Source: Lentibacillus persicus (GTDB lineage: Bacteria; Bacillota; Bacilli; Bacillales; Amphibacillaceae). From it: a DNA stretch of 64,000 nucleotides. Under the pieces are notes generated by a model. It was not told where the DNA came from. It ran no database searches and was given only the letters and a program-made list of their open reading frames with translations. The position numbers and the translations under genes are program-made. Below, piece by piece: positions 26,673-35,993 of this stretch; the first letter of the stretch is position 1, and each line of letters starts with the position of its first letter. The DNA lies in NCBI RefSeq assembly GCF_900112705.1, contig NZ_FOMR01000004.1, positions 124,001 to 188,000 on the forward strand. Reading direction: 5' to 3'.

Positions 26673-27554
26673 TTACCGTTTTAGGTTGACGAGCTCTTGC
26701 AAAATTTCATCGGATGTTGTAATGATTCGAGTGTTTGCCTGAAAGCCGCGTTGTGCAGTAATCATTTCAGTAAATTCCTCAGAAAGATCGACGTTGGACA
26801 TTTCCAGCGCACCGCTGACAATCGTTGCCGTCCCTTCATTTTCAGGGACAACCAAATCGCCTTGCATACCTGCATTCGGTGTGTTTCGGAACAAATTGCT
26901 GCCGGCTTTCTCAAGTCCGCCCGGGTTTGAAAAGTTGGCAAGCGCGACTTGACCGGCGACTTGATTGTTACCGTCTGCATCAGTGTAGTTTACAACACCG
27001 TTGGTCTGAACACTGAAACTTTGTGCGTCTTGTGGAATATTTAAAGCGGAAATATTCAGTTCTCCATCTTCACTGTTTTGAATATTGCCATCGTCATCTG
27101 CCGCAAAGCCGAGCAGATACATCCCGTCCGGGTTGACTATATTGCCGTTTGTATCCAAATAAAAGTTGCCCGCCCTTGTGTAGGAGGTGTCTGTATCTTC
27201 CAATTCTATCTGATCCGACTCATCACCCTCTAAACCTTCTGCAACAACAAACATGCCGTCGCCTTCAAGCTGTAAGTCCAGCGGGTTATTCGTCGTTTGC
27301 CGGTAACCTTGCGTATGAAGATTATCAATCGAACCTGTTTGCGAACCCAAGCCGACTTGCATCGCGTTGACACCGCCCCTGTTAGCTGTAGGTCCTTGAG
27401 CCGCTGAAGTTGTCTGGCTCATCATATCCTGGAATGTCACACGACCTTTTTTAAAGCCTGCCGTACTGACGTTCGCAATGTTATTTCCGACGACATCCAA
27501 TTTTGATTGAAATCCTTTCATTCCCGAAATCCCTGCGTACATTGACCGTAACAT
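26673..27554 (-). CDS. flgE: Flagellar hook protein FlgE (short Bacillus type)
   Basis: Axial protein of the hook. The N-terminus MLRSMYAGISGMKGFQSKLDVVGNNIANVSTAGFKKGR and C-terminus VDLSEEFTEMITAQRGFQANTRIITTSDEILQELVNLKR form the coiled-coil D0 region shared by all rod/hook proteins. At 293 residues it is close to the 264-residue B. subtilis protein, once called FlgG and now known as the hook subunit FlgE. The position after flgD and before swrD supports hook rather than distal rod. Confidence 0.9.
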   Translation of the reverse strand: MLRSMYAGISGMKGFQSKLDVVGNNIANVSTAGFKKGRVTFQDMMSQTTSAAQGPTANRGGVNAMQVGLGSQTGSIDNLHTQGYRQTTNNPLDLQLEGDGMFVVAEGLEGDESDQIELEDTDTSYTRAGNFYLDTNGNIVNPDGMYLLGFAADDDGNIQNSEDGELNISALNIPQDAQSFSVQTNGVVNYTDADGNNQVAGQVALANFSNPGGLEKAGSNLFRNTPNAGMQGDLVVPENEGTATIVSGALEMSNVDLSEEFTEMITAQRGFQANTRIITTSDEILQELVNLKR

Positions 27555-27638
27555 ACAAATCTCTCCCTTTATTACAGTACGATTCTGTCAAACTGCATCA
27601 ATCGGTCAGCAGTTATTAGTCTTCCTGTCAGGTCCAGA

Positions 27639-28013
27639 CTATTCATCTATTAGAATCGTTCCGTTTATATTTGTGAAAATTTTGCTTGCTGCCTCGTGTT
27701 TATTCATTGCTGTAATTACCGTGCGATTTTTCGTATTTACTAATAGAGCTGCCTCACCTGTCAAAACCAAAGAATCGGTTACACCCTTATGTTTCGCTTC
27801 ATCCACTTTTTCTGTAATCGCGTTCCATTGCGATTCATTGATTGTAATACGTCGGTCATGTAATCGCTGCTCCGCATGCTTTGAGACTTTTAACTGGTTG
27901 GCATCCCGAAGCATATCTTTGAAGCTTATATCCGGTTTGTTATCTGCCGGCTTTTTTCCAGCTGGCAGCGGCATCACATGCGGCTGCGGAATTTGATGAA
28001 TACGGTGATCCAT
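27639..28013 (-). CDS. Flagellar operon protein, TIGR02530/YlzI-neighbour family
   Basis: A 124-residue protein between flgD and flgE. KVSKHAEQRLHDRRITINESQW and VTDSLVLTGEAALLVNTKNRTVITAM match what I recall of the 'flagellar operon protein' family TIGR02530, found in many Gram-positive and spirochaete hook operons. The function is unknown; by position it may assist hook assembly. Start ATG 28013, 1 bp after flgD stops. B. subtilis has no clear counterpart at this place. Confidence 0.8.
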   Translation of the reverse strand: MDHRIHQIPQPHVMPLPAGKKPADNKPDISFKDMLRDANQLKVSKHAEQRLHDRRITINESQWNAITEKVDEAKHKGVTDSLVLTGEAALLVNTKNRTVITAMNKHEAASKIFTNINGTILIDE

Positions 28014-28014
28014 C

Positions 28015-28488
28015 TTAATCGCTCCCCTCTGAATCAGAGCCTGCCTCGGGATTACGCAACTCTACAATCGAATCGGCATAGATTTTTGTCTCATTTTCGA
28101 GCATCATGACTGCTCGTCCTTCATCCTGACTCACTGCTTTTATAACTCCTGAAATTGAATCAACTACTTCTCCGGTTTCCTCATCGTACGTATTATAGGT
28201 CACTTCTTTGCCGATCATGTGACTATATTGCAGTATGGGTGATACATTCTGTTGCTGCACAAGCTTTTCGATCGAGTTAGCCATATTCATCGTCTGCTCA
28301 AGCTGTGAAAATGTTGACATTTGTGAAATGAATTGGCTCTCATCCATTGGGCTGGTTGGATCCTGGTTTTGAAGTTGCGTCATTAGAATCTGTAAAAATT
28401 CATCTTTACCCAACTCAGGACTTGGCACACGCTCCAATGGGCGATTTTGCAAATAAAGTGACGAATCAATCGACGTCATGACATTCAC
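28015..28488 (-). CDS. flgD: Flagellar hook assembly protein FlgD
   Basis: Hook cap needed for polymerisation of hook subunits. The N-terminal LGKDEFLQILMTQLQNQDPTSPMDESQFISQMSTFSQLEQ is the conserved FlgD scaffold segment. With 157 residues it is a short form; the C-terminal part (EVTYNTYDEETGEVVDSISGVIKAV) resembles the short FlgD of Bacilli. Start at GTG 28488 directly after the fliK stop, or ATG 28479. Confidence 0.93.
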   Translation of the reverse strand: MNVMTSIDSSLYLQNRPLERVPSPELGKDEFLQILMTQLQNQDPTSPMDESQFISQMSTFSQLEQTMNMANSIEKLVQQQNVSPILQYSHMIGKEVTYNTYDEETGEVVDSISGVIKAVSQDEGRAVMMLENETKIYADSIVELRNPEAGSDSEGSD

Positions 28489-29745
28489 CTACACCTTCTC
28501 ATTCGTTAAAACTTCTCGTAACTGGGCATCAAAGTCATCCTCTTCCGCATTTTCTCCGTTATGCTGACCAGATTGTTCTGACTGCCCTTCATGATGGTCG
28601 TCCGTTTGCTGACGCTCGTCCTCATGTTGACTGGCTTGAGATTGATGGGAACTTGTCTCCTGCTTTTCAATTGAAACTTGTTGAGGCGAGAACATATTTT
28701 TAAGCTGGTGCATATTTGATTCCAGCATGTCTTTCGCTGCTGCAGAGCTTACAATGATTTTTACTGTCATTTCCCCGTTTATCTGTGTCATTTTCACGAT
28801 CACATCACCAAGATTTTCAGGGCGTAATGCAATATTCAATTGGCTCGTGCCGTTTTGCAATGAGATAAATCTGCTCGTTTTCATGACGTTTTGAAATTTT
28901 TCCACCAATTGGTGACTGATAGGCTGAGAATTCGTTTGGTTCAAATGAATAACATATTGCTCGACTTTCGAAACAGGCATCACAGACGAAACAGGTAAGC
29001 TCTTTCCGGCCGGTGTATCAAAATTTGACTGGTTTTGAACCGCTCGCTGCAGCCATTTGACAACATCTTGTGTGGTCACTTTCGCATTCGTCCTGTACTG
29101 CTCCCTCACGGCAAGCTGATTACGTTTTTGAAATGACTGGACAAGGTCTTTCCAAATCGTTTGCTCTTTCCCGCTTTTCATTTCCGGCAATTCCGGCTGG
29201 ATGATGGCATGTTGATCGGCTTTTTTAATCAGCGTTGACCATTGTTCCAATAACTTCAGCAGTTCCGGGGCGGCCTTCGAAATGCTCTTTTGACCGTTTA
29301 ATTGACCCAGTATTTCTTCAGCCTGTCTAATGATGCGGGAAAACTGCTTTTCCAGCATTTGCCCATTCGTCAACTGTAAGGAAGGGTGTGATACAATAAT
29401 TGATCCTTCACGTTTAGCCATCCCCTGAGACGCTTCGGAAGGATTTAAATTACTCCCTACTATGGTTTGGAGAAGAAGTTCTACCATCATGTGGACAGCT
29501 TCTGCTTCAGAGATTTCATTCCCCGCCATTTCCTCATTAGTTCGATTAGACAAAAGTTTATCAGCCAAATTACGGGTATCTGTTAATGCGCCTGATTTGC
29601 TCCCATCCTTCATTATCTCTCCAGCTGTTACCAGCAGATTTTGAAATACTTTTTGCTCGCTTAATGGTAATGTTGTTCCATGGTTTTGCTGCAAGCCAAG
29701 CGGCAGTTCCATTAATTGTTGGGCATTCGTTCCAACAGCATTCAA
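28489..29745 (-). CDS. fliK: Flagellar hook-length control protein FliK
   Basis: Secreted ruler that triggers the FlhB switch. The long, Gln- and Ser-rich N-terminal part is poorly conserved, as usual. The C-terminal domain contains LNIALRPENLGDVIVKMTQINGEMTVKIIVSSAAAKDMLESN, the conserved FliK motif, followed by a His/Glu/Gln-rich acidic tail. The frame extends to an ATG at 29781 overlapping ylxF, but AAAGGGGGTG lies just before a TTG at 29745 (MNAVGTNAQQ), which was chosen. Confidence 0.92.
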   Translation of the reverse strand: MNAVGTNAQQLMELPLGLQQNHGTTLPLSEQKVFQNLLVTAGEIMKDGSKSGALTDTRNLADKLLSNRTNEEMAGNEISEAEAVHMMVELLLQTIVGSNLNPSEASQGMAKREGSIIVSHPSLQLTNGQMLEKQFSRIIRQAEEILGQLNGQKSISKAAPELLKLLEQWSTLIKKADQHAIIQPELPEMKSGKEQTIWKDLVQSFQKRNQLAVREQYRTNAKVTTQDVVKWLQRAVQNQSNFDTPAGKSLPVSSVMPVSKVEQYVIHLNQTNSQPISHQLVEKFQNVMKTSRFISLQNGTSQLNIALRPENLGDVIVKMTQINGEMTVKIIVSSAAAKDMLESNMHQLKNMFSPQQVSIEKQETSSHQSQASQHEDERQQTDDHHEGQSEQSGQHNGENAEEDDFDAQLREVLTNEKV

Positions 29746-29777
29746 TTTATCACCCCCTTTCAAATAGTCCTCTTCAA

Positions 29778-30371
29778 TCATTCTTCATTTCCGACAAATA
29801 ATTGTGTCAGTTCAGCCGCATAGTCAGGCTCCATTTCTTCAAAAATCTCGCCGCGGACATCACTCGGCACATTTTCCAGGATAGAGACCGCTAAGTTCTC
29901 CTCCAGGCTTTGTACGATTTGGGCTGCGCGTTCGTTGTCCATATCCGAAAAAGATGAGGCCATTTCAGTGACCGATTCATTGGCGGCTTGTTGTTCATCT
30001 TCTTCTGCTTCCTCGGCAGAAGCCTGTTCATTTTCAAGCTGAACGATTTCCTGTTCCATCTTATCTACTGTTGCTTCCAAATCCCTGATTTCTTGATTTA
30101 AAGATGTTATTTCTTCATTTTTAGTTGTTATCCTTTGCTGCATTTTCTCATTTGTTCGCTGCTGCTCTTTATCTTCTTCAGTGGTGATCACATTGGACAG
30201 AACAGGTATATCCGCACCCTTTTCTTTTGCCCAGCCAAACACGTCAATACCGGATACAGTCAAAATAATAACGGTCAAAACTAAAACGGCAGCCAAGGGA
30301 ATGACAATAACAAAAAGAAACCATAAGAAAGGATTCAACTTCTTTTCTTCATTTGTTGATTTCACTGCCAT
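29778..30371 (-). CDS. ylxF: YlxF, MotE/MgtE-N-like flagellar operon protein
   Basis: One N-terminal membrane helix (FLWFLFVIVIPLAAVLVLTVI), a long coiled coil (about residues 75-140 of the frame) and a C-terminal MgtE-N-like domain (MASSFSDMDNERAAQIVQSLEENLAVSILENV). This is the layout of MotE, a chaperone of MotC in other bacteria, and of B. subtilis YlxF at the same site. The start was set at the ATG at 30371 (MAVKSTNEEKKLNPF), with GGGTGA before it; the longer frame overlaps fliJ. Confidence 0.85.
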   Translation of the reverse strand: MAVKSTNEEKKLNPFLWFLFVIVIPLAAVLVLTVIILTVSGIDVFGWAKEKGADIPVLSNVITTEEDKEQQRTNEKMQQRITTKNEEITSLNQEIRDLEATVDKMEQEIVQLENEQASAEEAEEDEQQAANESVTEMASSFSDMDNERAAQIVQSLEENLAVSILENVPSDVRGEIFEEMEPDYAAELTQLFVGNEE

Positions 30372-30822
30372 GCTGCTCACCCGTTTTCTTGTCCATAAAT
30401 TGCCGGATTGATATCTCGTCCATTGTATCTTTTTCGATTTTCCTGGCTTTGGCATCTTTTTCTGCTTGACGATGCTCAATTATTTTTTCGTATTTTTTCA
30501 TCTCGATATATGTTTCTGACAAATACGCATGCTTAGCATTCATAACATCCCGGGCCTGCTGAACGTCCTTCTGTAATTTTAAAATTTGTTTGTTTAAGTG
30601 CTCAATAAACGTGGCCTGCTCCCTGATCTTTTGAATTGGTGCTGTTTGTTTTAAGTAAGTTTCGTATGCCGTTTCCGCCGTTTCCTTTTTGCGCAGAATG
30701 TCATAAAGCTGTGTCCCAACTTCTTCAAATTGTTCAATTGACTTATGATAGGCTTTTTGCGCTTGTGTCTTCTCATTTTCCCTAATATGTAAAACTTTTT
30801 CCAAAGCAGCTGTACCCATCAT
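30349..30822 (-). CDS. fliJ: Flagellar export chaperone/stalk protein FliJ
   Basis: Coiled-coil stalk of the FliI ATPase ring. All 157 residues are predicted as two long amphipathic helices rich in Gln, Glu, Lys; KVLHIRENEKTQAQKAYHKSIEQFEEV is the typical N-terminal heptad stretch. The start overlaps the fliI stop as ATGA with GGAGGG before it. Length 157 vs 147 in B. subtilis. Confidence 0.93.
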   Translation of the reverse strand: MMGTAALEKVLHIRENEKTQAQKAYHKSIEQFEEVGTQLYDILRKKETAETAYETYLKQTAPIQKIREQATFIEHLNKQILKLQKDVQQARDVMNAKHAYLSETYIEMKKYEKIIEHRQAEKDAKARKIEKDTMDEISIRQFMDKKTGEQHGSEINK

Positions 30823-32138
30823 GAATTCCCTCCATAAAGCAGTTCATACATTTGGTTAATTGAGTCTTGGAACGATTGATAATCAGATGTATCCTGCTTC
30901 AAGTATGCATTGATTTTAGGGTGGTGTGAAATTGCCCGGTCTATCTCCCGGTTTGTTCCGCGCTTATAAGCACCAATCTGAATTAACTCACTGTTTTCCT
31001 CATAGACTGCCATTAGCTCGCGAATTTGCTGAGCGGCTTCCTGATGCTCTTGGCTTACAATTTTAGTCATCACCCTGCTGATAGATTTTAAGACATTTAT
31101 TGCGGGGAATTGTCCTTGCTCGGCAAGTTTCCTATCCAGGATAAAATGACCATCCAATATCCCCCGGACACTATCAGCAATTGGTTCATTCATGTCATCG
31201 CCATCAACCAACACGGTATAAAAAGCTGTTATGGTTCCTTTTTCACTTGTGCCGGTGCGCTCGAGCAGTTTGGGCAGCGCCGCAAACACTGATGGGGTGT
31301 ACCCCTTTGTGGTCGGCGGCTCACCTATAGCAAGTCCCACTTCCCTCTGCGCCATGGCCACCCGCGTTACCGAGTCCATCATCAAGTTAACCTGATAACC
31401 CAAATCCCGGAAATACTCGCTGATCGCCGTTGCTGTATATGCACCCTTTATACGCATGAGTGCAGGCTGATCGGAAGTTGCTACAACTACAATGGTTTTT
31501 CTCAGCCCCTCTGTTCCCAGTTCATTATCTATAAATTCACGGACTTCCCTGCCACGCTCTCCAACAAGTGCGATGACATTAACATCAGCACTGCTGTTGC
31601 GGGCAATCATGCCTAGAAGCGTACTTTTTCCAACCCCGCTTCCGGCAAAAATGCCGATACGCTGACCTTTCCCGACGGTAAGTAATGAATCAATTGATCT
31701 GACACCAACTTGAATCGGTTCTGCTATAGGCTGCCGTTCCATCGGATTAGGAGGAGCGTGTTCTGTTAAATAATTCGTTAGTCCTTTTGGCAATTTTGAA
31801 TGGTCAATCGGTTCTCCGATGGAATTTACGATTCTTCCGATTAAACTGCGTCCAATCTTTACCGTCAAAGGGTTTCCGGTTGACTCCACCAGACACTCAG
31901 GCCCAATTTCGGTCACTTCGGCGTATGGCATTAAAATAAGCTTTTCTTTATTAAACCCGACCACTTCAGCCATAACTGCTGATTTATTTTTTGCTGAACT
32001 ATGTATAAAGCACACTTCACCGATATTCGCTTCCGGACCCAGCGATTCAATCATTAGACCAACTACTCGAAGAACTTTACCATATCGCTTAATCGCATCA
32101 GTTTCATCGATTTTTTTAAAATACTTTCCGAGATTCAT
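30819..32138 (-). CDS. fliI: Flagellum-specific ATPase FliI
   Basis: F1-beta-like ATPase that helps unfold and deliver export substrates. Walker A GIFAGSGVGKSTLLGMIA near residue 165, Walker B region VNLMMDSVTRVAMAQREVGLA, and GEPPTTKGYTPSVFAALPKLLERTG are all intact. Length 439 (B. subtilis 438). The order fliH-fliI-fliJ is kept with 4-bp overlaps on both sides. Confidence 0.98.
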   Translation of the reverse strand: MNLGKYFKKIDETDAIKRYGKVLRVVGLMIESLGPEANIGEVCFIHSSAKNKSAVMAEVVGFNKEKLILMPYAEVTEIGPECLVESTGNPLTVKIGRSLIGRIVNSIGEPIDHSKLPKGLTNYLTEHAPPNPMERQPIAEPIQVGVRSIDSLLTVGKGQRIGIFAGSGVGKSTLLGMIARNSSADVNVIALVGERGREVREFIDNELGTEGLRKTIVVVATSDQPALMRIKGAYTATAISEYFRDLGYQVNLMMDSVTRVAMAQREVGLAIGEPPTTKGYTPSVFAALPKLLERTGTSEKGTITAFYTVLVDGDDMNEPIADSVRGILDGHFILDRKLAEQGQFPAINVLKSISRVMTKIVSQEHQEAAQQIRELMAVYEENSELIQIGAYKRGTNREIDRAISHHPKINAYLKQDTSDYQSFQDSINQMYELLYGGNS

Positions 32139-32887
32139 TGCGCATTCCCCATAATAGCTTCATGTAAAGCCTGCCTCAATTCATTGAGCTGGGTGTCAAT
32201 CCCGGCATCAATCTGACCATATGGATGTACAATCAAACAGCTTCCTTCACTCAGTTCGTCGCTTACATAAATTGAAATCTTCCATTCACTGTCATCAAAC
32301 TGAATAAGATCATTTTTGTGAGTTGTTACAACCTGATAATTTGATGGATGCAAATAAATCGAAACTTCGGATTTGTTATGTATCTCTTCAATAGCAGATT
32401 TGACTAAAGGCAGAAATTGTTCAGGTTGTTCATCCAGCTTTCCCTTAAGAATTTTTTCAGCAGTATAAATTGCCAAGTCTAAAATCGTATTTTCACTTTG
32501 ATTAATTAGCGTTTGATAGTCTTCCCCGGCAGATTTAACTGCACTGTTAGCTTCTGCTATCAATTGTTCATACTGTTTAAAACCGTTCTGCTTTCCCTCT
32601 TGAAATCCTGCTTCAAAGCCTTCTTTCTTAGCTTCTTCAATATATTGCTTCTTTTCTTTTCCCCAATTACTTCGTGCTTCTTTTATTTCAGCCCTTGTTT
32701 GATTAATCAGCTCGGCTTGTTCCTCTTTAATTTGCTGCAGCTCTTCGTATGCTTTGTCAATATCGGGCTTTTTAAGTTTTTGCTCTTCCAGGTCGTTATC
32801 TTGCTCAGAGCTGGTCACGTTTATGGGTCTTATACTAATTTGCCGTGTCTCAAAATATTCTGGTTGACTGGAATCAATATTAGACAA
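32135..32887 (-). CDS. fliH: Flagellar export protein FliH
   Basis: Regulator of FliI, similar to the b/delta stalk of ATP synthase. A long helical, Glu/Lys-rich N-terminal half (KPDIDKAYEELQQIKEEQAEL, AKKEGFEAGFQEGKQNGFKQYEQL with GxxxG-like repeats) is followed by the conserved C-terminal domain (LAIYTAEKILKGKLDEQPEQFLPLV). The frame opens at 32914, but GGGGGTGA 8 bp before a TTG at 32887 gives MSNIDSSQPEYF, about 250 residues; it overlaps fliG by 8 bp. Confidence 0.92.
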   Translation of the reverse strand: MSNIDSSQPEYFETRQISIRPINVTSSEQDNDLEEQKLKKPDIDKAYEELQQIKEEQAELINQTRAEIKEARSNWGKEKKQYIEEAKKEGFEAGFQEGKQNGFKQYEQLIAEANSAVKSAGEDYQTLINQSENTILDLAIYTAEKILKGKLDEQPEQFLPLVKSAIEEIHNKSEVSIYLHPSNYQVVTTHKNDLIQFDDSEWKISIYVSDELSEGSCLIVHPYGQIDAGIDTQLNELRQALHEAIMGNAQ

Positions 32888-33890
32888 TGATATCGTCACC
32901 CCCGCCGCGTGCAATTACTATTTCGCCAATTTCTTCAAGATGTCGTATGGCTTCTACAATCCTGGATTGCGCCTCTTCAACATCACGCAGACGGACGGGA
33001 CCCATAAATTCCATCTCTTCTTTAAACGTTTCCGCCATACGCTGCGACATATTTTTAAATATAATTTCTTTCACTTCGTCGCTTGCGACTTTCAGCGATA
33101 AACGCAGGTCTTCATTAACAACTTCACGGATAATACGCTGTATTGCCCTATTATCTAGGACGACAATATCCTCAAAGACAAACATACGTTTCTTAATTTC
33201 TTCTGCCAGTTCAGGTTCCTGAATATCGAGCGTATCAAGAATTGTCTTTTCAGTACCTCTGTCAACACCGTTCAGTACTTCAACCACTGATTGGATACCG
33301 CCTGCTTGTGTGTAATCCTCCGTAATTGAAGAGGAGATCTTACGTTCCAATACTTCTTCAACCTGGCTTATAATTTCAGGCGACGTTGAATCCATCGTTG
33401 CAATTCGCTTCGCAATTTCCGCCTGCATTTCCTGAGGTAATTCTGACAGGATATCCCCGGCTTGTTCAGGGGCAAGATATGATAACACCAGAGCGATTGT
33501 TTGGGGATGCTCATTCTGAATAAAATTAAGTATCTGCTGCGGCTCGGCTCTTCTGGCAAAATGAAATGGTCTGACCTGAAGTGAACTCGTCAAGCGGTCA
33601 ATAATGCTGTTTGCTTCATCATTTCCAAACGCTTTTTCGAGCACCATTTTTGCATAACCGACTCCCCCCTGGGAAATATATTCCTGAGCAATGGCGATCT
33701 GGTGAAATTGATCCAATACATCTTCCTTTAAATCAGACCCCACCTTTTTCACAGAAGAAATCTCGAGACTCAACTGTTCAATTTCTTCCTCTGACAAGTG
33801 TTTATATATCTGCGCTGAAACATCAGGACCTAGAGATATTAAGAGAATAGCTGCTTTTTGCTTACCGGTTAAGCTTTTTTGTTCAGGCAT
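32880..33890 (-). CDS. fliG: Flagellar motor switch protein FliG
   Basis: C-ring protein linking MS ring and stator. The three domains are recognisable: N-terminal LTGKQKAAILLISLGPDVSAQIYKHLSEEEIEQL, middle EHPQTIALVLSYLAPEQAGDILSELP (the EHPQR-like motif), and C-terminal torque helix with IIFKNMSQRMAETFKEEMEFMGPVRLRDVEEAQ. Length 336 (B. subtilis 338). Confidence 0.98.
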   Translation of the reverse strand: MPEQKSLTGKQKAAILLISLGPDVSAQIYKHLSEEEIEQLSLEISSVKKVGSDLKEDVLDQFHQIAIAQEYISQGGVGYAKMVLEKAFGNDEANSIIDRLTSSLQVRPFHFARRAEPQQILNFIQNEHPQTIALVLSYLAPEQAGDILSELPQEMQAEIAKRIATMDSTSPEIISQVEEVLERKISSSITEDYTQAGGIQSVVEVLNGVDRGTEKTILDTLDIQEPELAEEIKKRMFVFEDIVVLDNRAIQRIIREVVNEDLRLSLKVASDEVKEIIFKNMSQRMAETFKEEMEFMGPVRLRDVEEAQSRIVEAIRHLEEIGEIVIARGGGDDIIV

Positions 33891-33905
33891 TGATCATCTC
33901 TCCTC

Positions 33906-35516
33906 TCAATCATCTGATATCCAGCTTCTAAGCAGCTTGGCAAAATCTTCAGGATTCTCTTTCGCCATTTTCTCCAGCTGCTTTTTGCGAACGACTGACT
34001 CCGAATTCTCTGTACGCTCAATCCCCGGTACTTCTTCTTCGGTTTCAACTGCCATTGTACGCTCCGTTGTTTGTTCTATTTCTTCTTTTTCTCCGCGATT
34101 CCGTTTGCGCACCAGCAAAATAATAAGTAGAGCTACGAGCGCAATCAACAAACCACCGGCAACATACATCCATACGGGCACGGCCTGTTCAGTTGGTTGT
34201 TGTGAACCAAAACTCTGACTAAACTCTTGAAAAACGATCGACGTCTTTTCTTCAGGCTGTACCTCTTCAGCGTAAGCACCGTTAATGGATGTCGTGATGA
34301 TCGAATCCAAGATTGATGAAATGCCGGCAGTAACAGTTTCCTGTTCCTGTGCAGTCAAATATTGAGGCTCGCCTTCTTGTTCATTTTTCAATTCATCAAC
34401 AGCGACTTGAATGCCTAAATCACGGATTTTATAAGGGCTTTCGGCGATTTCTTTACGAATTCGGTTGTATTCATTATTGATCGTTTCTTTTGATCGTTCA
34501 TATTCCCCGTCTCCGCCTTGATCAGTGCCTTCATAATTCGCAATATCTTCATCACCTGTGCCGGCTTCCCCACCAACAGGCGGGTTACCTTCGTATGTCT
34601 CTTCAATGCTTTCAATACTGACAGGCAATCCTTCCATTTCATCTATATCCACTGGTTCGACAAGCTCTTCTACACGATTTTCTGTAGTGAAATCAACATC
34701 TGCGGTAACAGAGACAATAACATTTTCTCTGCCAACCATCGCACCCAGCATTTGCTGGAGTCGCTGTTTTATATCTTTTTCGATATCTTTCTTTACGTTC
34801 TGTTGATATGTATAAGTATTCTCCTGACCAGTCCCACCGGGTGATTCCTGATCGTAATATTCGAAGTACTGATTCATGATTGCAATGTTTTCTTTTGTCA
34901 GATTCGGGACAGCCTGTGAGACCAGGTGGTACAGAGCGTTTATTTGGTCCCCTTTAAAGTCATAGCCGGGTTGGGTACTGATAACAATAGAGGCACTTGC
35001 TTCCTGTGCGGAATCACTGACAAATACAGGTTCTTCAGGCATGTTAATCATTACCTCTGCACTATCAATGCCTTCGACGCCTTTAACAAGGTTAGCCAAT
35101 TCCGTTTGCATGGCATCCAGTTTAATCATGCTGAACTCGTTGTCCGTAATTCCCCATGAAGCATTTTCGCTAAAAAAAGAATAATCGATATTCCCACTGT
35201 CGGGAATACCTTGGCCAGCCAGATCCACGAGCAATGAATCAACATTCGATTCAGGGACTTTAATGGTACTTCCGCCATTTTCAACTTCATATGAGACCCC
35301 TCTTGAGTCCAGTTCCTCTTTAATTTGACTGACTTCCTGAACTGATAAATCGTTATACAGCGGTACGAATTTTGAGCCAGAGGAAAATATTACTATTGTA
35401 AAGATTAATATAGCAATGATTGCAGCCGAACCTATAAATATACCTTTTTGGCCCTTAGTACGCTCAGTCCAAAATGAGACTGCCGTATCTTTAAGTTCCA
35501 CTATTTTTTTCTTCAT
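33906..35516 (-). CDS. fliF: Flagellar MS-ring protein FliF
   Basis: Two-pass membrane protein forming the MS ring. Membrane helix 1 IFIGSAAIIAILIFTIVIF, then ring-building motif domains with LYNDLSVQEVSQIKEELDSRGVSYEV and GNIDYSFFSENASWGITDNEF, a large outer domain, membrane helix 2 PVWMYVAGGLLIALVALLIILL and a C-terminal FliG-binding tail ending KENPEDFAKLLRSWISDD. ATG 35516 behind GGGGGA was chosen over TTG 35531, giving 536 residues as in B. subtilis. Confidence 0.97.
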   Translation of the reverse strand: MKKKIVELKDTAVSFWTERTKGQKGIFIGSAAIIAILIFTIVIFSSGSKFVPLYNDLSVQEVSQIKEELDSRGVSYEVENGGSTIKVPESNVDSLLVDLAGQGIPDSGNIDYSFFSENASWGITDNEFSMIKLDAMQTELANLVKGVEGIDSAEVMINMPEEPVFVSDSAQEASASIVISTQPGYDFKGDQINALYHLVSQAVPNLTKENIAIMNQYFEYYDQESPGGTGQENTYTYQQNVKKDIEKDIKQRLQQMLGAMVGRENVIVSVTADVDFTTENRVEELVEPVDIDEMEGLPVSIESIEETYEGNPPVGGEAGTGDEDIANYEGTDQGGDGEYERSKETINNEYNRIRKEIAESPYKIRDLGIQVAVDELKNEQEGEPQYLTAQEQETVTAGISSILDSIITTSINGAYAEEVQPEEKTSIVFQEFSQSFGSQQPTEQAVPVWMYVAGGLLIALVALLIILLVRKRNRGEKEEIEQTTERTMAVETEEEVPGIERTENSESVVRKKQLEKMAKENPEDFAKLLRSWISDD

Positions 35517-35570
35517 ATATTCCCCCGCCAAAATCTTTCAAAATTCATTTAGGACCTGATGTTTTTAGCA

Positions 35571-35608
35571 GCTACTAGTACCTGAATATTAAATGGGACT
35601 GTAGTAGC
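35571..35608. other. Hairpin between fliE and fliF
   Basis: GCTACTAGTACC pairs with GGGACTGTAGTAGC in the 107-bp gap between fliE and fliF. No T-tract follows on the minus strand, so it is not an obvious terminator; it may be an mRNA processing or stabilising stem inside the operon. Confidence 0.4.
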
Positions 35609-35623
35609 CGGCATTTAGTGTCA

Positions 35624-35932
35624 TTAGATTTGCATGCGCATTATTTTATTATACGCGTCGATGACTTTACCTTGAACTTGCACAGAAGTCTCAAGTGTGA
35701 TGCTCGCCTTTTGTGCGGTTATCATAACATCATGCAAATCTTCAATTTCTCCGTTCGCAATGGCTTCTGTCTTTTCATCTGAAACGTTTTGTGCCTCATT
35801 TACTTTGTTTATCGCCGATTCAAGACTTTGAGCAAAATTATTGTGTGCTTCACTCGGTGAAACAGCTTGTTTAGCTAGTTTAGGTGCAGTCAAAGCTTGG
35901 GTGTCATTAACCCCGTTTAAAAAAGAACTCAT
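35624..35932 (-). CDS. fliE: Flagellar hook-basal body protein FliE
   Basis: Joins the MS ring to the rod. The C-terminal half DVMITAQKASITLETSVQVQGKVIDAYNKIMRMQI is the diagnostic FliE signature, and SFAQSLESAINKVNEAQ type helix precedes it. Length 102 (B. subtilis 106). GGGAGGA lies 4 bp before ATG. Confidence 0.96.
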   Translation of the reverse strand: MSSFLNGVNDTQALTAPKLAKQAVSPSEAHNNFAQSLESAINKVNEAQNVSDEKTEAIANGEIEDLHDVMITAQKASITLETSVQVQGKVIDAYNKIMRMQI

Positions 35933-35993
35933 TGTGTCCTCCCTTTTGACGCTCCTTATGATTTAATCGTAAAAGAGTTTAGTAGACGCATTG